A stretch of DNA of 64,000 bases from JANNSO01 sp964485395. GTDB taxonomy: Bacteria > Spirochaetota > Spirochaetia > Treponematales > UBA12059. Below the pieces are notes generated by a model that worked only from the letters and a program-made list of their open reading frames with translations, did not search any database and was not told the DNA's origin. This document shows positions 26,049-34,992 of the stretch, one piece after another (position 1 is the stretch's first letter; each line of letters starts with the position of its first letter). The stretch spans positions 1-64,000 of the forward strand of contig CAZAJF010000015.1 in the NCBI GenBank assembly GCA_964485395.1, written 5' to 3'. A program made the position numbers and the translations under genes.

Positions 26049-26780
26049 ATGAAAGACCTGAAACCGATCATCATCCTTTCGGCGACGCTCGTCGCCGTCA
26101 CGCTGTTCGCAGGATGGGTATGGACGAACCGCAATAAAGGCAACGACACGATTTCCGTAAACGGCTACGGGCAGATCGATTTTGAAAGCGACCTGATCTC
26201 CTGGAAAGGCTCGACCGTCCAGTATGACGCAAACCTGGAAACCGCCTATAAAAAACTCAAGGCCAACCAGGAATCCATTCGGGATTTCTTCGCGAAGGCC
26301 GGCATCAAAGAGTCCGAAATCACTTTTTCGGCGGTTCAGATCGACAAGATCGAAAAGGAACTCTACAACGCGGCCGGGGATATCACGGGACGCACATTCG
26401 ACCGCTACGCGCTGCAGCAGGAAGTCAAGATCGTTTCCGCCGAAGTGGACAAACTGGAAGCGCTTTCCCGCAATGTAACCGAACTCATCAAACTGGGCAT
26501 GGAATTCTATTCCGAACGACCTGATTATTTTTATACGAAGCTCGTCGACCTGAAACTCGAATTGATAGCGCAGGCCACGAAGGACGCGCGCAACCGTGCG
26601 CTCAAGATCACGGAAAACGCCGGTGCGCGCCTGGGGCGTCTCAGGAATTCCGACATGGGCGTCTTCCAGATCACGGAGAAAAACTCCGCCGACGAACCCA
26701 GTTGGGACGGCGCGTACAACACCAAGGCCCGCTACAAGACCGCGACCGTTACGGTTCGGGTAATTTACCAGCTGAACTAG
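26049..26780 (+). CDS. SIMPL (DUF541) domain exported protein
   Basis: 243 residues: an N-terminal membrane helix or uncleaved signal (PIIILSATLVAVTLFAGWVW), then a SIMPL/DUF541 domain. Family features are ISVNGYGQIDFESDLISW at the start, a KANQESIRDFFAKAGIKESE helix and the C-terminal TATVTVRVIYQL strand. Anchored on the outer face of the inner membrane. The biochemical role of this family is not settled. It has its own promoter and is followed by hisS. Confidence 0.85.
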   Translation: MKDLKPIIILSATLVAVTLFAGWVWTNRNKGNDTISVNGYGQIDFESDLISWKGSTVQYDANLETAYKKLKANQESIRDFFAKAGIKESEITFSAVQIDKIEKELYNAAGDITGRTFDRYALQQEVKIVSAEVDKLEALSRNVTELIKLGMEFYSERPDYFYTKLVDLKLELIAQATKDARNRALKITENAGARLGRLRNSDMGVFQITEKNSADEPSWDGAYNTKARYKTATVTVRVIYQLN

Positions 26781-26875
26781 GCGAAGCGCCGCGCGCCGTT
26801 CGCAGGGTATCCTCGAAAGACCTTGCCCTAATAGGCTTGCCCAGGCAATACTGAATCGAAAATCGAGGAGAGTTT

Positions 26876-28189
26876 ATGAGCGACATCATTCAACCGCGCG
26901 TCCTGAAAGGTTTCAGGGATTTTTTGCCCCAGATGGAAATGCAGCGGGCCTGCCTTACCGAAATCCTGACGCATTCCTTTAAAAGCTACGGTTTCGTTCC
27001 TATAGACACGCCGGTTCTCGAGTATGCCGAAATACTCCTCGGCAAGGCCGCCGGCGAGACCGAGAAACAGGTCTACCGCTTCAAGGACTCAGGCGATCGC
27101 GACGTGGCCATGCGTTTCGACCTTACCGTCCCGTTCGCCCGCTTCATGGCCGAGCATTCGGGAGAACTGTACCTGCCGTTCAAGCGCTACCACATAGCCA
27201 AAGCCTGGCGGGGCGAGAATACCCAGCGCGGCCGATACCGCGAGTTCGTGCAGGCGGACTTCGATATCGTGGGCGCGGACACAGCAGCGGCCGACTTCGA
27301 GATAATCTCCGTCATCCGCAACGCGATGGTTGCCCTGGGCGTACCCGACACAAAAATCCACATCAATAACCGCGGGGTTTTCAACCGTTTCCTGGAACGC
27401 CTGGGCTTGGCCGAAAAATCCGTGGAGATATTGCGCATCGTGGACAAGCTCGCCAAAATCGGTGCGGACGAAGTTCGCAGGCAGATTACGGCCATCGCCG
27501 GCGACGGCAACACGGGGGAGATTCTCGAGTACATAGCCGAAGGTGACGATTTCGACGCCACGCTGGCGCGCATCACGCGGCTGTCGGGAGGCGAGAATCC
27601 CGATTCGGAGCGCCTTTCCACCATACACGCCATGGCCAAGGCGTGCGGCATCGAAGGCTCCATAATTCTTGCGCCGTATATTACGCGCGGCCTGGACTAC
27701 TACACCGGCGTGGTATTCGAGACTTTCCTGGACGACCTGCCCGAAATCGGCTCCATATGCTCGGGAGGCCGCTACAACGACCTGGCCTCGCTGTACACCA
27801 CGCAAAAGCTGCCCGGCGTCGGAGCATCCATAGGGCTGGACAGATTGCTGGCCGCCCTCGAGGCCATACATCGGCCGGTAGCGGTAACGGGTTACTGCAC
27901 CGCGATTATCATCCAGGTGGAGGAAAGCCTTTCCGTGGATTACCAGGTTGACGCAGCTGCCCTCCGCGCCAAAGGAATCGCCTGCGAGGTATTCGCGGAC
28001 AAGCGCAAGATGGGCCAGCAGTTTTCCTACGCGGAAAAAAAAGGATTTGACTGGGCCATCGTGCGCGGCGGGGACGAGAAAGCGCGCGGCATTTGGGTCT
28101 TAAAGAACCTCAAGACCCGCGAGAGCGCGGAGCATGCGTCGCTCGACAGCGTCGCCGAAAAAATAAACGCCGCCTCCGGCGATGTTTGA
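26876..28189 (+). CDS. hisS: Histidyl-tRNA synthetase
   Basis: 437 residues, class II synthetase. Motif 2 (KAWRGENTQRGRYREFVQAD), the histidine-binding segment GLDYYTGVVFE and the motif 3 region (GVGASIGLDRLLAAL) are present, with a C-terminal anticodon domain. Attaches histidine to tRNA-His. Strong ribosome site GAGGAG before the ATG. Its stop lies inside the start of the next gene, so they are coupled. Confidence 0.97.
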   Translation: MSDIIQPRVLKGFRDFLPQMEMQRACLTEILTHSFKSYGFVPIDTPVLEYAEILLGKAAGETEKQVYRFKDSGDRDVAMRFDLTVPFARFMAEHSGELYLPFKRYHIAKAWRGENTQRGRYREFVQADFDIVGADTAAADFEIISVIRNAMVALGVPDTKIHINNRGVFNRFLERLGLAEKSVEILRIVDKLAKIGADEVRRQITAIAGDGNTGEILEYIAEGDDFDATLARITRLSGGENPDSERLSTIHAMAKACGIEGSIILAPYITRGLDYYTGVVFETFLDDLPEIGSICSGGRYNDLASLYTTQKLPGVGASIGLDRLLAALEAIHRPVAVTGYCTAIIIQVEESLSVDYQVDAAALRAKGIACEVFADKRKMGQQFSYAEKKGFDWAIVRGGDEKARGIWVLKNLKTRESAEHASLDSVAEKINAASGDV

Positions 28190-28889
28190 CGCGATGGGCC
28201 CCATGAGGAAACCCGGCTTAAAGACCGCGTTTCTCGCCGCCGCGCTCGTCGCATCCGTGACCTCCTTCTTGGGGTGCACGGCAAACGTACCGAAGGTCTT
28301 GGCGCTGGACAGCCGCCTCATCGTCTATGCCGGCGACTCGAGCGGCGGCCGATCCGAGCGCCTGACCGTCTTCGCATCCATCAAGGACAGCGACGGCAAG
28401 GAAGACATCTCGGAAATGTATATCATCCATGACGATTCCGAGCTGTACTGGCACCTGAACGGCGAAAACTGGATAAGCAAGGATGAAAGCGGCGGTTTTT
28501 GGGTAGGCGGAAACGGGCTTGCAGGTCCTGCGCCGGATTTGCCGCGAGGTATCTACCGCGTACTCGTCGTAGACCGGGCGGGAGAGCGCGTCGAGCGAAC
28601 TTTCTCCCTCAACGCGCCGGACACCTCAGCGTACGAACTCCCTTCCGTTACGGCGCAGGGTACCGAATCCATGGTCTTCACCAGCAAGTACGCGACGAAC
28701 ACGGTATTCTTTTTCGACGCGGGCAGCAACGTGGTCAAGACCGTCTCCGCCACTCCGGGCAGCCGCAGGCTGGACGAGCTGTGGGGCAACTCGGACTGGA
28801 AAAACCAGGCGTATTTCATTGCGCTGTACTCGTTCGACATTCCTTCCGAAACAGGATTTTTTTCATGGAAAACCAGATTACCCAATTAG
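28182..28889 (+). CDS. Predicted lipoprotein of unknown function
   Basis: 235 residues at most. A signal peptide ends in the lipobox TSFLGC, followed by a beta-rich mature part (VFASIKDSDGKEDISEMYI, an immunoglobulin-like pattern). Several in-frame starts exist (28182, 28194, 28203); 28203 gives the most compact signal peptide (MRKPGLKTAFLAAALVAS). It overlaps hisS upstream and trmB downstream by 25 bases. Anchored by lipid in the envelope; family not recognised. Confidence 0.7.
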   Translation: MFDAMGPMRKPGLKTAFLAAALVASVTSFLGCTANVPKVLALDSRLIVYAGDSSGGRSERLTVFASIKDSDGKEDISEMYIIHDDSELYWHLNGENWISKDESGGFWVGGNGLAGPAPDLPRGIYRVLVVDRAGERVERTFSLNAPDTSAYELPSVTAQGTESMVFTSKYATNTVFFFDAGSNVVKTVSATPGSRRLDELWGNSDWKNQAYFIALYSFDIPSETGFFSWKTRLPN

Positions 28890-29596
28890 GGACGGCGCAG
28901 ATGGACCCCATGGAAACGGTGCTCACGACCCGCGATTCCATACGGAGCTATGCCATCCGCTCAGGCAGGCTTACCGACCTCCACAAAGACGCCATCAAGT
29001 CGCTGTATCCACGGTACGGCCTGGACTGGACCCCGGAAGTAAAGGTAAATTCGCTTTCCCTGTTCGGAAAGGCCGCCCCGCTGGTCGTTGAGGTGGGCTT
29101 CGGCATGGGCATAGCCACCGCCCTCATCGCGGAGCGGCTTCCCGACACCTGTTTCCTGGGCCTTGAGGTGCATGCCCCCGGAATCGGCAAGCTGCTGTCG
29201 CTGGTTTCCGAACAGGGCCTACCCAACGTCAAGGTGTGCCGCCACGATGCCATCGAGGTGATAGACAGCATGTTGGCGCCCGGCAGCGTCCACGGCTTCC
29301 ATATATTCTTTCCCGATCCGTGGCCCAAGAAAAAACACCACAAGCGCCGTATCATGAACCCTGCCTTCGCAAGGCTCCTCGCCTCGCGGCTGGAAACCGG
29401 GGGTTATATTTATTTCGTCAGCGACTGGGAGGAATACGCCCGGGAAACGCTGGAGCTCCTGGGCGCGCAGGCGTCGCTCCGAAATCGGTACGAAGAGTGG
29501 GCTCCCAGGGAATCTTGGCGCCCGGTTACCAAATTCGAGCAGCGGGCCATCGAAGAAGGCAGGATCATCCGCGAGATGGAATTCCTGAAGCTATAG
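28865..29596 (+). CDS. trmB: tRNA (guanine-N7)-methyltransferase
   Basis: 243 residues. VEVGFGMGIATAL is the SAM-binding loop, and FFPDPWPKKKHHKRR is the TrmB signature that includes tRNA-binding and catalytic residues. Makes m7G46 in the tRNA variable loop. The start at 28865 has AGGA about nine bases upstream and lies inside the preceding gene; the reading frame continues further upstream but without family similarity. Confidence 0.95.
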   Translation: MENQITQLGTAQMDPMETVLTTRDSIRSYAIRSGRLTDLHKDAIKSLYPRYGLDWTPEVKVNSLSLFGKAAPLVVEVGFGMGIATALIAERLPDTCFLGLEVHAPGIGKLLSLVSEQGLPNVKVCRHDAIEVIDSMLAPGSVHGFHIFFPDPWPKKKHHKRRIMNPAFARLLASRLETGGYIYFVSDWEEYARETLELLGAQASLRNRYEEWAPRESWRPVTKFEQRAIEEGRIIREMEFLKL

Positions 29597-29614
29597 GCAT
29601 CAGGAACCGCCGGT

Positions 29615-30967
29615 TCACGAATCGCCGTACGTGCCCATGATCTTTTTCGCTATCTCAAGGAGGCGTTCCCTGGTATTCAAATCGGGGTCCTCCAGCACAC
29701 TCTCCAGAAGCTCGGCCAAAATCCGCCCCATCAGCGGCCCCTTTTTTATTCCTGCACCGGCCAAATCGTTGCCGTTTACCGCCAGGTCTTTTATGGAAAA
29801 AGCGTTATCGCGCGCCACGAGCGCCTCGACCCGCTCCAAAAGCGGCAGCACCGATCGCGGGTCGGCGGGCACGCCTTTCATGCCGCCCGAGTCGGCCAGG
29901 CGCAGGCGCACCAGCGGGGCCAGGTAGTCGAGCCCCACCTTGGAGGCAAAACGGCGCACGGCCGAATCCGTCCAGGCGTCGCTATAGTCGAACATGTGGT
30001 GGCGTATGAGATGCGTCACGAAATCCACGGTGGCGTTGGGGAATTTAAGACGCCGTAAAATGCTCCCGGCCACCTCCGCGGAAGCGGTATCGTGGCCGTA
30101 AAAGTGGATTAGGCCGCCGGGCTCTTCCGTCCTGCAGCCGGGCTTCGCGATATCGTGGAGCAGCGCCGCCAGACGCAAGCCGAGCTCAGGCACGGCGGCG
30201 TCGCAGGAAAAGAGGCAGTGGTCCAGCACGTCGAAGCGATGCAGCTCCCCCTGCCCCACGCCGCGGCATGCCAGCAGCTCGGGAAGAATCTCCGCGAGCA
30301 GACCGGATTTCTCCAGCATGAAAAAACCGGCGCTCGGCTTGGCGCACGCAAGCATCTTGGATAGTTCGTCGCGCACGCGCTCGGGGGACACCAGGCGGAA
30401 TTTATCGATGCGGAGCGGAATCGCGGCGAAGGTGGATTCCTCGATCGAGAAGCCGAACCGCAAGGCAAAGCGAACCGCGCGGAGCGGCCGCAAGCCGTCC
30501 TCGCCGAAGCGGCACAGGGGATCGCCGATGGCCCGCACGATTCCCGCCTTGAGATCGGCCTTTCCGCCGAACGGATCCACTACGAGCCCGTCCGAGGGAT
30601 CGGCGGCCATGCCGTTTATGGTAAAATCCCGCCGGGATAGATCGGCGGCAAGGTCGGAGGTAAACTGCACGGTATCGGGCCGGCGGCCGTCGCCGTAGTG
30701 TCCGTCCAGCCGGAACGTGGTAGTCTCCAGCGATTTTCCGCGCCAGCGAACCGTAACGGTGCCGTGCTGCAGCCCCGTGGGAATGACGCCGCGAAACAGC
30801 TTCATGACGTCTTGCGGCAGCGCGTCCGTGGCGATGTCCCAATCGGCGACAGGCAGCCCTAGAAGGCTGTCGCGGACGGCTCCTCCCACGACATAGCAGG
30901 CAAAGCCCGCTTTCTTGAAGACCGAGGCGAATTCCTTGAGTTCTGCGGGCATGCGGATGGTGCTCAT
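29615..30967 (-). CDS. cca: CCA-adding/poly(A) polymerase family tRNA nucleotidyltransferase
   Basis: 450 residues. The class II nucleotidyltransferase head has GGAVRDSLLG and the metal pair in ADWDIATDA; RRDFTINGMA and RFGEDGLRPLRAVRFA follow. An HD-type motif (ALLHDIAKPGCR) lies about residue 270. Adds or repairs the 3' CCA of tRNA. The start at 30967 (MSTIRMPAEL) fits the family; the frame upstream of it runs into the divergent PBP gene and is not coding. Lacks a clear ribosome site; see its promoter. Confidence 0.92.
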   Translation of the reverse strand: MSTIRMPAELKEFASVFKKAGFACYVVGGAVRDSLLGLPVADWDIATDALPQDVMKLFRGVIPTGLQHGTVTVRWRGKSLETTTFRLDGHYGDGRRPDTVQFTSDLAADLSRRDFTINGMAADPSDGLVVDPFGGKADLKAGIVRAIGDPLCRFGEDGLRPLRAVRFALRFGFSIEESTFAAIPLRIDKFRLVSPERVRDELSKMLACAKPSAGFFMLEKSGLLAEILPELLACRGVGQGELHRFDVLDHCLFSCDAAVPELGLRLAALLHDIAKPGCRTEEPGGLIHFYGHDTASAEVAGSILRRLKFPNATVDFVTHLIRHHMFDYSDAWTDSAVRRFASKVGLDYLAPLVRLRLADSGGMKGVPADPRSVLPLLERVEALVARDNAFSIKDLAVNGNDLAGAGIKKGPLMGRILAELLESVLEDPDLNTRERLLEIAKKIMGTYGDS

Positions 30968-30974
30968 GGGCAAA

Positions 30975-31003
30975 AGTATAGGATAAGGCTCTGTACTTGC
31001 CAA
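30975..31003 (-). promoter_or_regulatory. cca promoter, likely leaderless
   Basis: TTGGCA (minus strand, 30998-31003), 17-bp spacer, TATACT (30975-30980). Predicted transcription starts at about 30968, next to the start codon at 30967. Confidence 0.6.
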
Positions 31004-31012
31004 GCACCGTCC

Positions 31013-31040
31013 TTGACCAAGCTTCTGTCTTTCGCATAAC
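31013..31040 (+). promoter_or_regulatory. Candidate PBP promoter with very short leader
   Basis: TTGACC (31013-31018), 16-bp spacer, CATAAC (31035-31040). Predicted transcription starts around 31047, five bases before the ATG at 31052, and no Shine-Dalgarno sequence is present. Confidence 0.4.
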
Positions 31041-31051
31041 CTAGACCCGTC

Positions 31052-33583
31052 ATGGCAAACCACAATAAATTGCGCATCGCGCTTCTGATACTGGCTGGGG
31101 TTACGCTTTTTCTTGCGCTTACCATAGGTATCGTCTTCGGAATCGCTATCGCCACAACCAAAAACACGATCGCAACGGAGAATTTCTCGGAATTCGATCC
31201 TTCGATCCCTTCGAAAATATTGGACATAGAAGGTCGCCTGATAACAGAATTCGCGTCCAACGAAAAACGCGAGATAGTTTCCATCAAAGACCTGCCCCAG
31301 CATCTCATCGACGCCCTTATCACCCGCGAGGATAAAACCTTCTGGACTCACCCGGGCTTCACCCTCAAGGGATATTTCCGCGCGGCCAAGGGCGTGCTCA
31401 CGCGCCAATCGCTGGGAGGCGGCTCGGGCATCACGCTGCAGCTGGCCGGCGACATCTACGCGGACCGCAGCGAGATAAGCATCCGCCGCAAACTCGTGGA
31501 ACTGTGGTGGGCGTTGCAGATGGAACGCCGCTTCTCCAAGCAGGAAATCCTCGAAAAATACATGAACCGCATGAATATGGGTCCGGGCATCTATGGATTC
31601 GAGGCCGCAAGCAAGTATTATTTCAATCACTCGGCCAAGGAAGCCACACTCGCGGAATCCGCGATCCTGGTAATATTGCTGGCCAGCCCCACGCGCTATA
31701 ACCCCATCAGAAACCCCAATTCATCCAGAAAAATGTCGCGGGAAGTCCTCGACCAGATGGTCAAGGAAGGCTATACCACCAAAGAGGCGGCGGACGAGTC
31801 GTTTTCGGCGTATTGGGACAACTACGACTACACTCGTGTGGCCACGGCCGCATTCTACAACCGCGACGACAAAGCGCCCTGGTTCAGCCAATACGTGCTC
31901 CGCGAGCTTGAAAGCATGCTGTACGGCTCCATCGACCTGTACAAGGACGGGCTGACCGTTCACACCACGCTGAACCTGGACTACCAGAAAGTAGCGGATC
32001 GCTACATGACGCGGTACCTGGACCAGGCCAATAAAAGCTACCTGGAATCCAGTTCCATCCGCCTGGGCGAAGCCGCGGGAACCTATATTCCGTTGGCGGA
32101 ACTCATGGGCTTGGCCTTCAACCTTGAACCCATCTTCATGAATCAATCCAAGATCCAGAACAAGGCGATGGAGCAGTACCGCACCAACATCAACCAGACT
32201 GCCGACGCGCTCGCGCTGATGTTCGGCCTCGAATCGCTGAAGATAGCCACCAACGCCAGCTACGGCGCCACGAAAACCGAGCTGGCCAAGAATACCGTGG
32301 AGTGCGCCCTCATCACCCTGGATAACGACAAAGGCTACGTCCTGGCGCTTGTGGGCGGCTCCAAGTTCGGAGGGTCCAACCAGCTTATCAGGGCGACGCA
32401 GTCCATGCTGCAGCCCGGCTCCTGCTTCAAGCCGCTCTATTATTCCGCAGCCATAGATTCGCGGCTTTTTACGGAAGGCACCCTGATCTACGACGCTCCG
32501 GTAGTTTTCTATAACGACGACGGCACGCCGTTCATCCCCCTCAATTTCAGGGGCGAATGGAAGGGACAGGTGCTGACCTGGTACGCCCTCGCAAAATCCA
32601 TGAACGTCCCCTCCATAAAAGTGTTGGACGGCATCGGGTTCGACGCGGCCATCAACCGCGCGGCGGCTTTGCTTGGAATTACCGACCAGGAGGAAATCCG
32701 CTCGACATTCCCGAGGCTCTACCCGCTGGGGCTCGGCATCAGCTCGGTTTCCCCCTTGAAAATGGCCCGCGCGTTCTCGATTTTCGCCAACCAGGGCAAG
32801 GAAACCACGGCCATCTCGATACGGTCCATAGAAGACAGAAACGGTAAAATAATACTCGAGCCGGAAAAAGTGCTCAGAACGCAACAAAAGAAAAAAGGCT
32901 CCGCCATCCAGGTCATCTCGCCGCAAAACGCCTATGTCATGACGGATATGCTGAAGCGCGTCATAACCGACGGAACCCTGGCCGGTCCTTCCTATAATGG
33001 CGCCATCTTTACCTACAAGACGGCCGAGGGCAAAAAGTTCGTCATCCCGGCCGCGGGAAAAACAGGAACCACCAACAACTGGGGCGATGCGTGGACGGTA
33101 GGATTCACCCCCTACATGACCACGGCCATCTGGTTCGGATTCGACCTTCCCGGCAATTCGCTCGGCGTTGCCCAATCCGGCGCGGTCGTCGCGGGAGCCG
33201 CCTGGTCCAATTACATGAGCGAAATCCATCGCGGCCTGCCCTACAGGGATTTCGTACGTCCGCAATCGGGCCTCGTCGACGTAAAAGTATGCTCCGTCTC
33301 AGGTCTTCTCCCTACCGAATACTGCGACGAAGGGACTGTCAACCTTCTTTTTTACGACGACAAGGGAGTTCCCAACCGATATTGCGACCTGCATCAGCAA
33401 AAGTCGGAACAGGCGGTCGATGCAATTCGAATGCTGACGCAGCAAGGCAGCGCCTTGGGATCGACATCCATCGACTCGACGCTCAATTTCGACATCCCCG
33501 ACCTGGATTCGCTTATCAACTCCCTCAAGGTACCGGAACCCGAAACGACCGAAAAAAAGGATCCCGCGTCTCTTCTTGATTAA
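31052..33583 (+). CDS. Class A penicillin-binding protein (PBP1A type)
   Basis: 843 residues: a membrane anchor (about 9-34), a GT51 glycosyltransferase domain (catalytic Glu in ITREDKTFWTHPGF, GGGSGITLQLAGD), and a transpeptidase domain with SCFK (S457, K460), SMN in AKSMNVPS and KTGTT (from K670). It polymerises and cross-links peptidoglycan from the outer face of the inner membrane. The C-terminus has several cysteines (VCSVSGLLPTEYCDEG), as in other PBP1 proteins with a short C-terminal domain. Followed 37 bases later by a ParB-like gene. Confidence 0.95.
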   Translation: MANHNKLRIALLILAGVTLFLALTIGIVFGIAIATTKNTIATENFSEFDPSIPSKILDIEGRLITEFASNEKREIVSIKDLPQHLIDALITREDKTFWTHPGFTLKGYFRAAKGVLTRQSLGGGSGITLQLAGDIYADRSEISIRRKLVELWWALQMERRFSKQEILEKYMNRMNMGPGIYGFEAASKYYFNHSAKEATLAESAILVILLASPTRYNPIRNPNSSRKMSREVLDQMVKEGYTTKEAADESFSAYWDNYDYTRVATAAFYNRDDKAPWFSQYVLRELESMLYGSIDLYKDGLTVHTTLNLDYQKVADRYMTRYLDQANKSYLESSSIRLGEAAGTYIPLAELMGLAFNLEPIFMNQSKIQNKAMEQYRTNINQTADALALMFGLESLKIATNASYGATKTELAKNTVECALITLDNDKGYVLALVGGSKFGGSNQLIRATQSMLQPGSCFKPLYYSAAIDSRLFTEGTLIYDAPVVFYNDDGTPFIPLNFRGEWKGQVLTWYALAKSMNVPSIKVLDGIGFDAAINRAAALLGITDQEEIRSTFPRLYPLGLGISSVSPLKMARAFSIFANQGKETTAISIRSIEDRNGKIILEPEKVLRTQQKKKGSAIQVISPQNAYVMTDMLKRVITDGTLAGPSYNGAIFTYKTAEGKKFVIPAAGKTGTTNNWGDAWTVGFTPYMTTAIWFGFDLPGNSLGVAQSGAVVAGAAWSNYMSEIHRGLPYRDFVRPQSGLVDVKVCSVSGLLPTEYCDEGTVNLLFYDDKGVPNRYCDLHQQKSEQAVDAIRMLTQQGSALGSTSIDSTLNFDIPDLDSLINSLKVPEPETTEKKDPASLLD

Positions 33584-33620
33584 GTGATTCCGACGCATTA
33601 GACTCGAGGTGGAGGGTTTG

Positions 33621-34013
33621 GTGCAAATTTCCATAAAAAGCATCCGCATAAAGCGCCGCGTCCGAAAAAACATAGGCGATATCAGTGGCCTTGCGGAAAG
33701 TCTCAATCGCTTCGGACAGCTGCACCCTATCGTAATCACGAGAAAAAAGGTATTGGTTTCGGGCAGGCGCAGGCTTGCCGCCGCGAAAAGCCTGGGCTGG
33801 CCCACCATAGACGCTATCGTCCTAGTCGGCAAGGACGCGGCGGATCTCCTGGAGCTTGAACTGGATGAGAACATCCAGCGGGACCCGCTGACGAGGGATG
33901 AAGTGGACGAAGGCTTGATTCGTCTGGAACGACTCCGGAACCCGGGATTTTTTGCCAGAATCTGGCGAGTTATGATAAAGTTCTTTAAAAGGCTGTTCGG
34001 ATACGTAGACTAA
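33621..34013 (+). CDS. Small ParB/sulfiredoxin-fold protein with basic amphipathic tail
   Basis: 130 residues. The N-terminal 90 carry the ParB N-terminal fold (ISGLAESLNRFGQLHPIVI, VLVSGRRRLAAAKSLGW), but there is no helix-turn-helix or dimer domain as in chromosomal ParB. The C-terminus (ARIWRVMIKFFKRLFGYV) is a strongly amphipathic basic helix likely to sit on the membrane. The GTG start at 33621 has GGAGGG upstream; the earlier GTG at 33609 does not. Function unknown; nucleotide or DNA binding is possible. Confidence 0.7.
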   Translation: MQISIKSIRIKRRVRKNIGDISGLAESLNRFGQLHPIVITRKKVLVSGRRRLAAAKSLGWPTIDAIVLVGKDAADLLELELDENIQRDPLTRDEVDEGLIRLERLRNPGFFARIWRVMIKFFKRLFGYVD

Positions 34014-34023
34014 GGGGGACTCG

Positions 34024-34959
34024 ATGAAACTTCGTAACATACTGTCTATCCTGCTTATTATGATCGCAAGCGCGGTCGTCATAGAGGGTCAGTCTTCCAA
34101 AATGCCGGTCGTCAGGGTTTCCGCCTTTTCCGGAAACGCATTGACCCCCAGCGAGCTTTCCACGCTGGAACGACTCGTAAGCTCATTTATCGTAGAACTT
34201 AAGATATTTCGCGTAATCGACAATACGGGGAAAGAGCTCGTTCTGGCGGAAACGGAAAACGCCCTGGCCATGGGTTCCTCGGTCAACGCTGGAAGCGCTC
34301 TCGTCGCGGATTACATCGTTTCGGGAAGCGTCGGAAAAGTCGGCGACCTGTATATTTTCACGCTGGATAACACGAAAGTATCCACCAGCGAGAAGATTTC
34401 CGTATCCGACACCGCGAACACCATCAACGACGTCGTGCTCAAGACAAAACCCTTGACCAGGAGCCTCTTCGGCAAAACCGATCAAACGCTTGCCACTGCT
34501 CCAGCTCCGGCTCCGGGCACGCAGGCAGGTACCTCCACCGCAGCGGCGCCAAATTCCGAGCAGTTCAGGCTTTCGGTTAAATTGACGGACTTGGTTGGAA
34601 CATGGCAGGGTGATAAAGGCCTGGAATCCATACGGATTTTTGCGGACGGAACCGGCGTTGCGGTCTTAAGCGGCGGCGGCACCATGAAACTCAAGCTGGA
34701 AATCTCGGGCCCTACCATTACCGTCCAGCAAAATCAGCCCAATGATCCGCGCATGTATAAGAACGAAAAAATCAACCATTCAATGGCCGTCAAGATAGCC
34801 GCGAGCGCGCGCCCCATGCGCTGGATTTTTCAAATGTCACAGGACGCGGTCATGCTTACCGGGACCAAAGAAACCGTAGCGGCATCCGGAAGCGGAGAAT
34901 CCATGCAGATAGACAATTCCTATACGCGGCAGGCGCAGTGGAAGCGAATAGCCCGATAA
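34024..34959 (+). CDS. Exported protein with CsgG/LpoB-like N-terminal half
   Basis: 311 residues. Signal peptide to about residue 23, then a segment (VVRVSAFSGNALTPSELSTL ... LVADYIVSGSVGKVGDLYIF) resembling the CsgG/LpoB fold. A Pro/Ala-rich linker (155-180) leads to a C-terminal beta domain opening LTDLVGTWQGDKGLESI, which looks lipocalin-like. LpoB-type proteins activate class A PBPs in other bacteria, and a PBP gene lies two genes upstream; the link is inference. A terminator overlaps the stop codon. Confidence 0.6.
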   Translation: MKLRNILSILLIMIASAVVIEGQSSKMPVVRVSAFSGNALTPSELSTLERLVSSFIVELKIFRVIDNTGKELVLAETENALAMGSSVNAGSALVADYIVSGSVGKVGDLYIFTLDNTKVSTSEKISVSDTANTINDVVLKTKPLTRSLFGKTDQTLATAPAPAPGTQAGTSTAAAPNSEQFRLSVKLTDLVGTWQGDKGLESIRIFADGTGVAVLSGGGTMKLKLEISGPTITVQQNQPNDPRMYKNEKINHSMAVKIAASARPMRWIFQMSQDAVMLTGTKETVAASGSGESMQIDNSYTRQAQWKRIAR

Positions 34960-34992
34960 ACTCAAACTCGTGGCGCTTTATTGAGTTTTTTT
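34958..34992 (+). terminator. Terminator between converging genes
   Basis: Arms AAACTCAA (34958-34965) and TTGAGTTT (34981-34988) followed by a run of Ts. The loop contains the stop codon of the opposite-strand FtsB-like gene. Confidence 0.6.

Noticed and set aside
26781..26840. GC-rich inverted repeat (GCGAAG/GTTCGC) after the SIMPL gene as a terminator
   Set aside because: Stem is imperfect and no T run follows.
28499..28864. Upstream extension of trmB
   Set aside because: It lies inside the lipoprotein gene in another frame and has no similarity to TrmB.
29596..29615. GAACC-GCC-GGTTC hairpin between trmB and cca
   Set aside because: Five-base stem without a T run; too weak to call a terminator.
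30968..31630. Upstream extension of cca
   Set aside because: It would overlap the divergent PBP gene, and family similarity begins at MSTIRMPAEL.
31721..33265. 514-codon minus-strand frame opposite the PBP gene
   Set aside because: Antisense to a gene with intact active-site motifs; no ribosome site or recognised domain.
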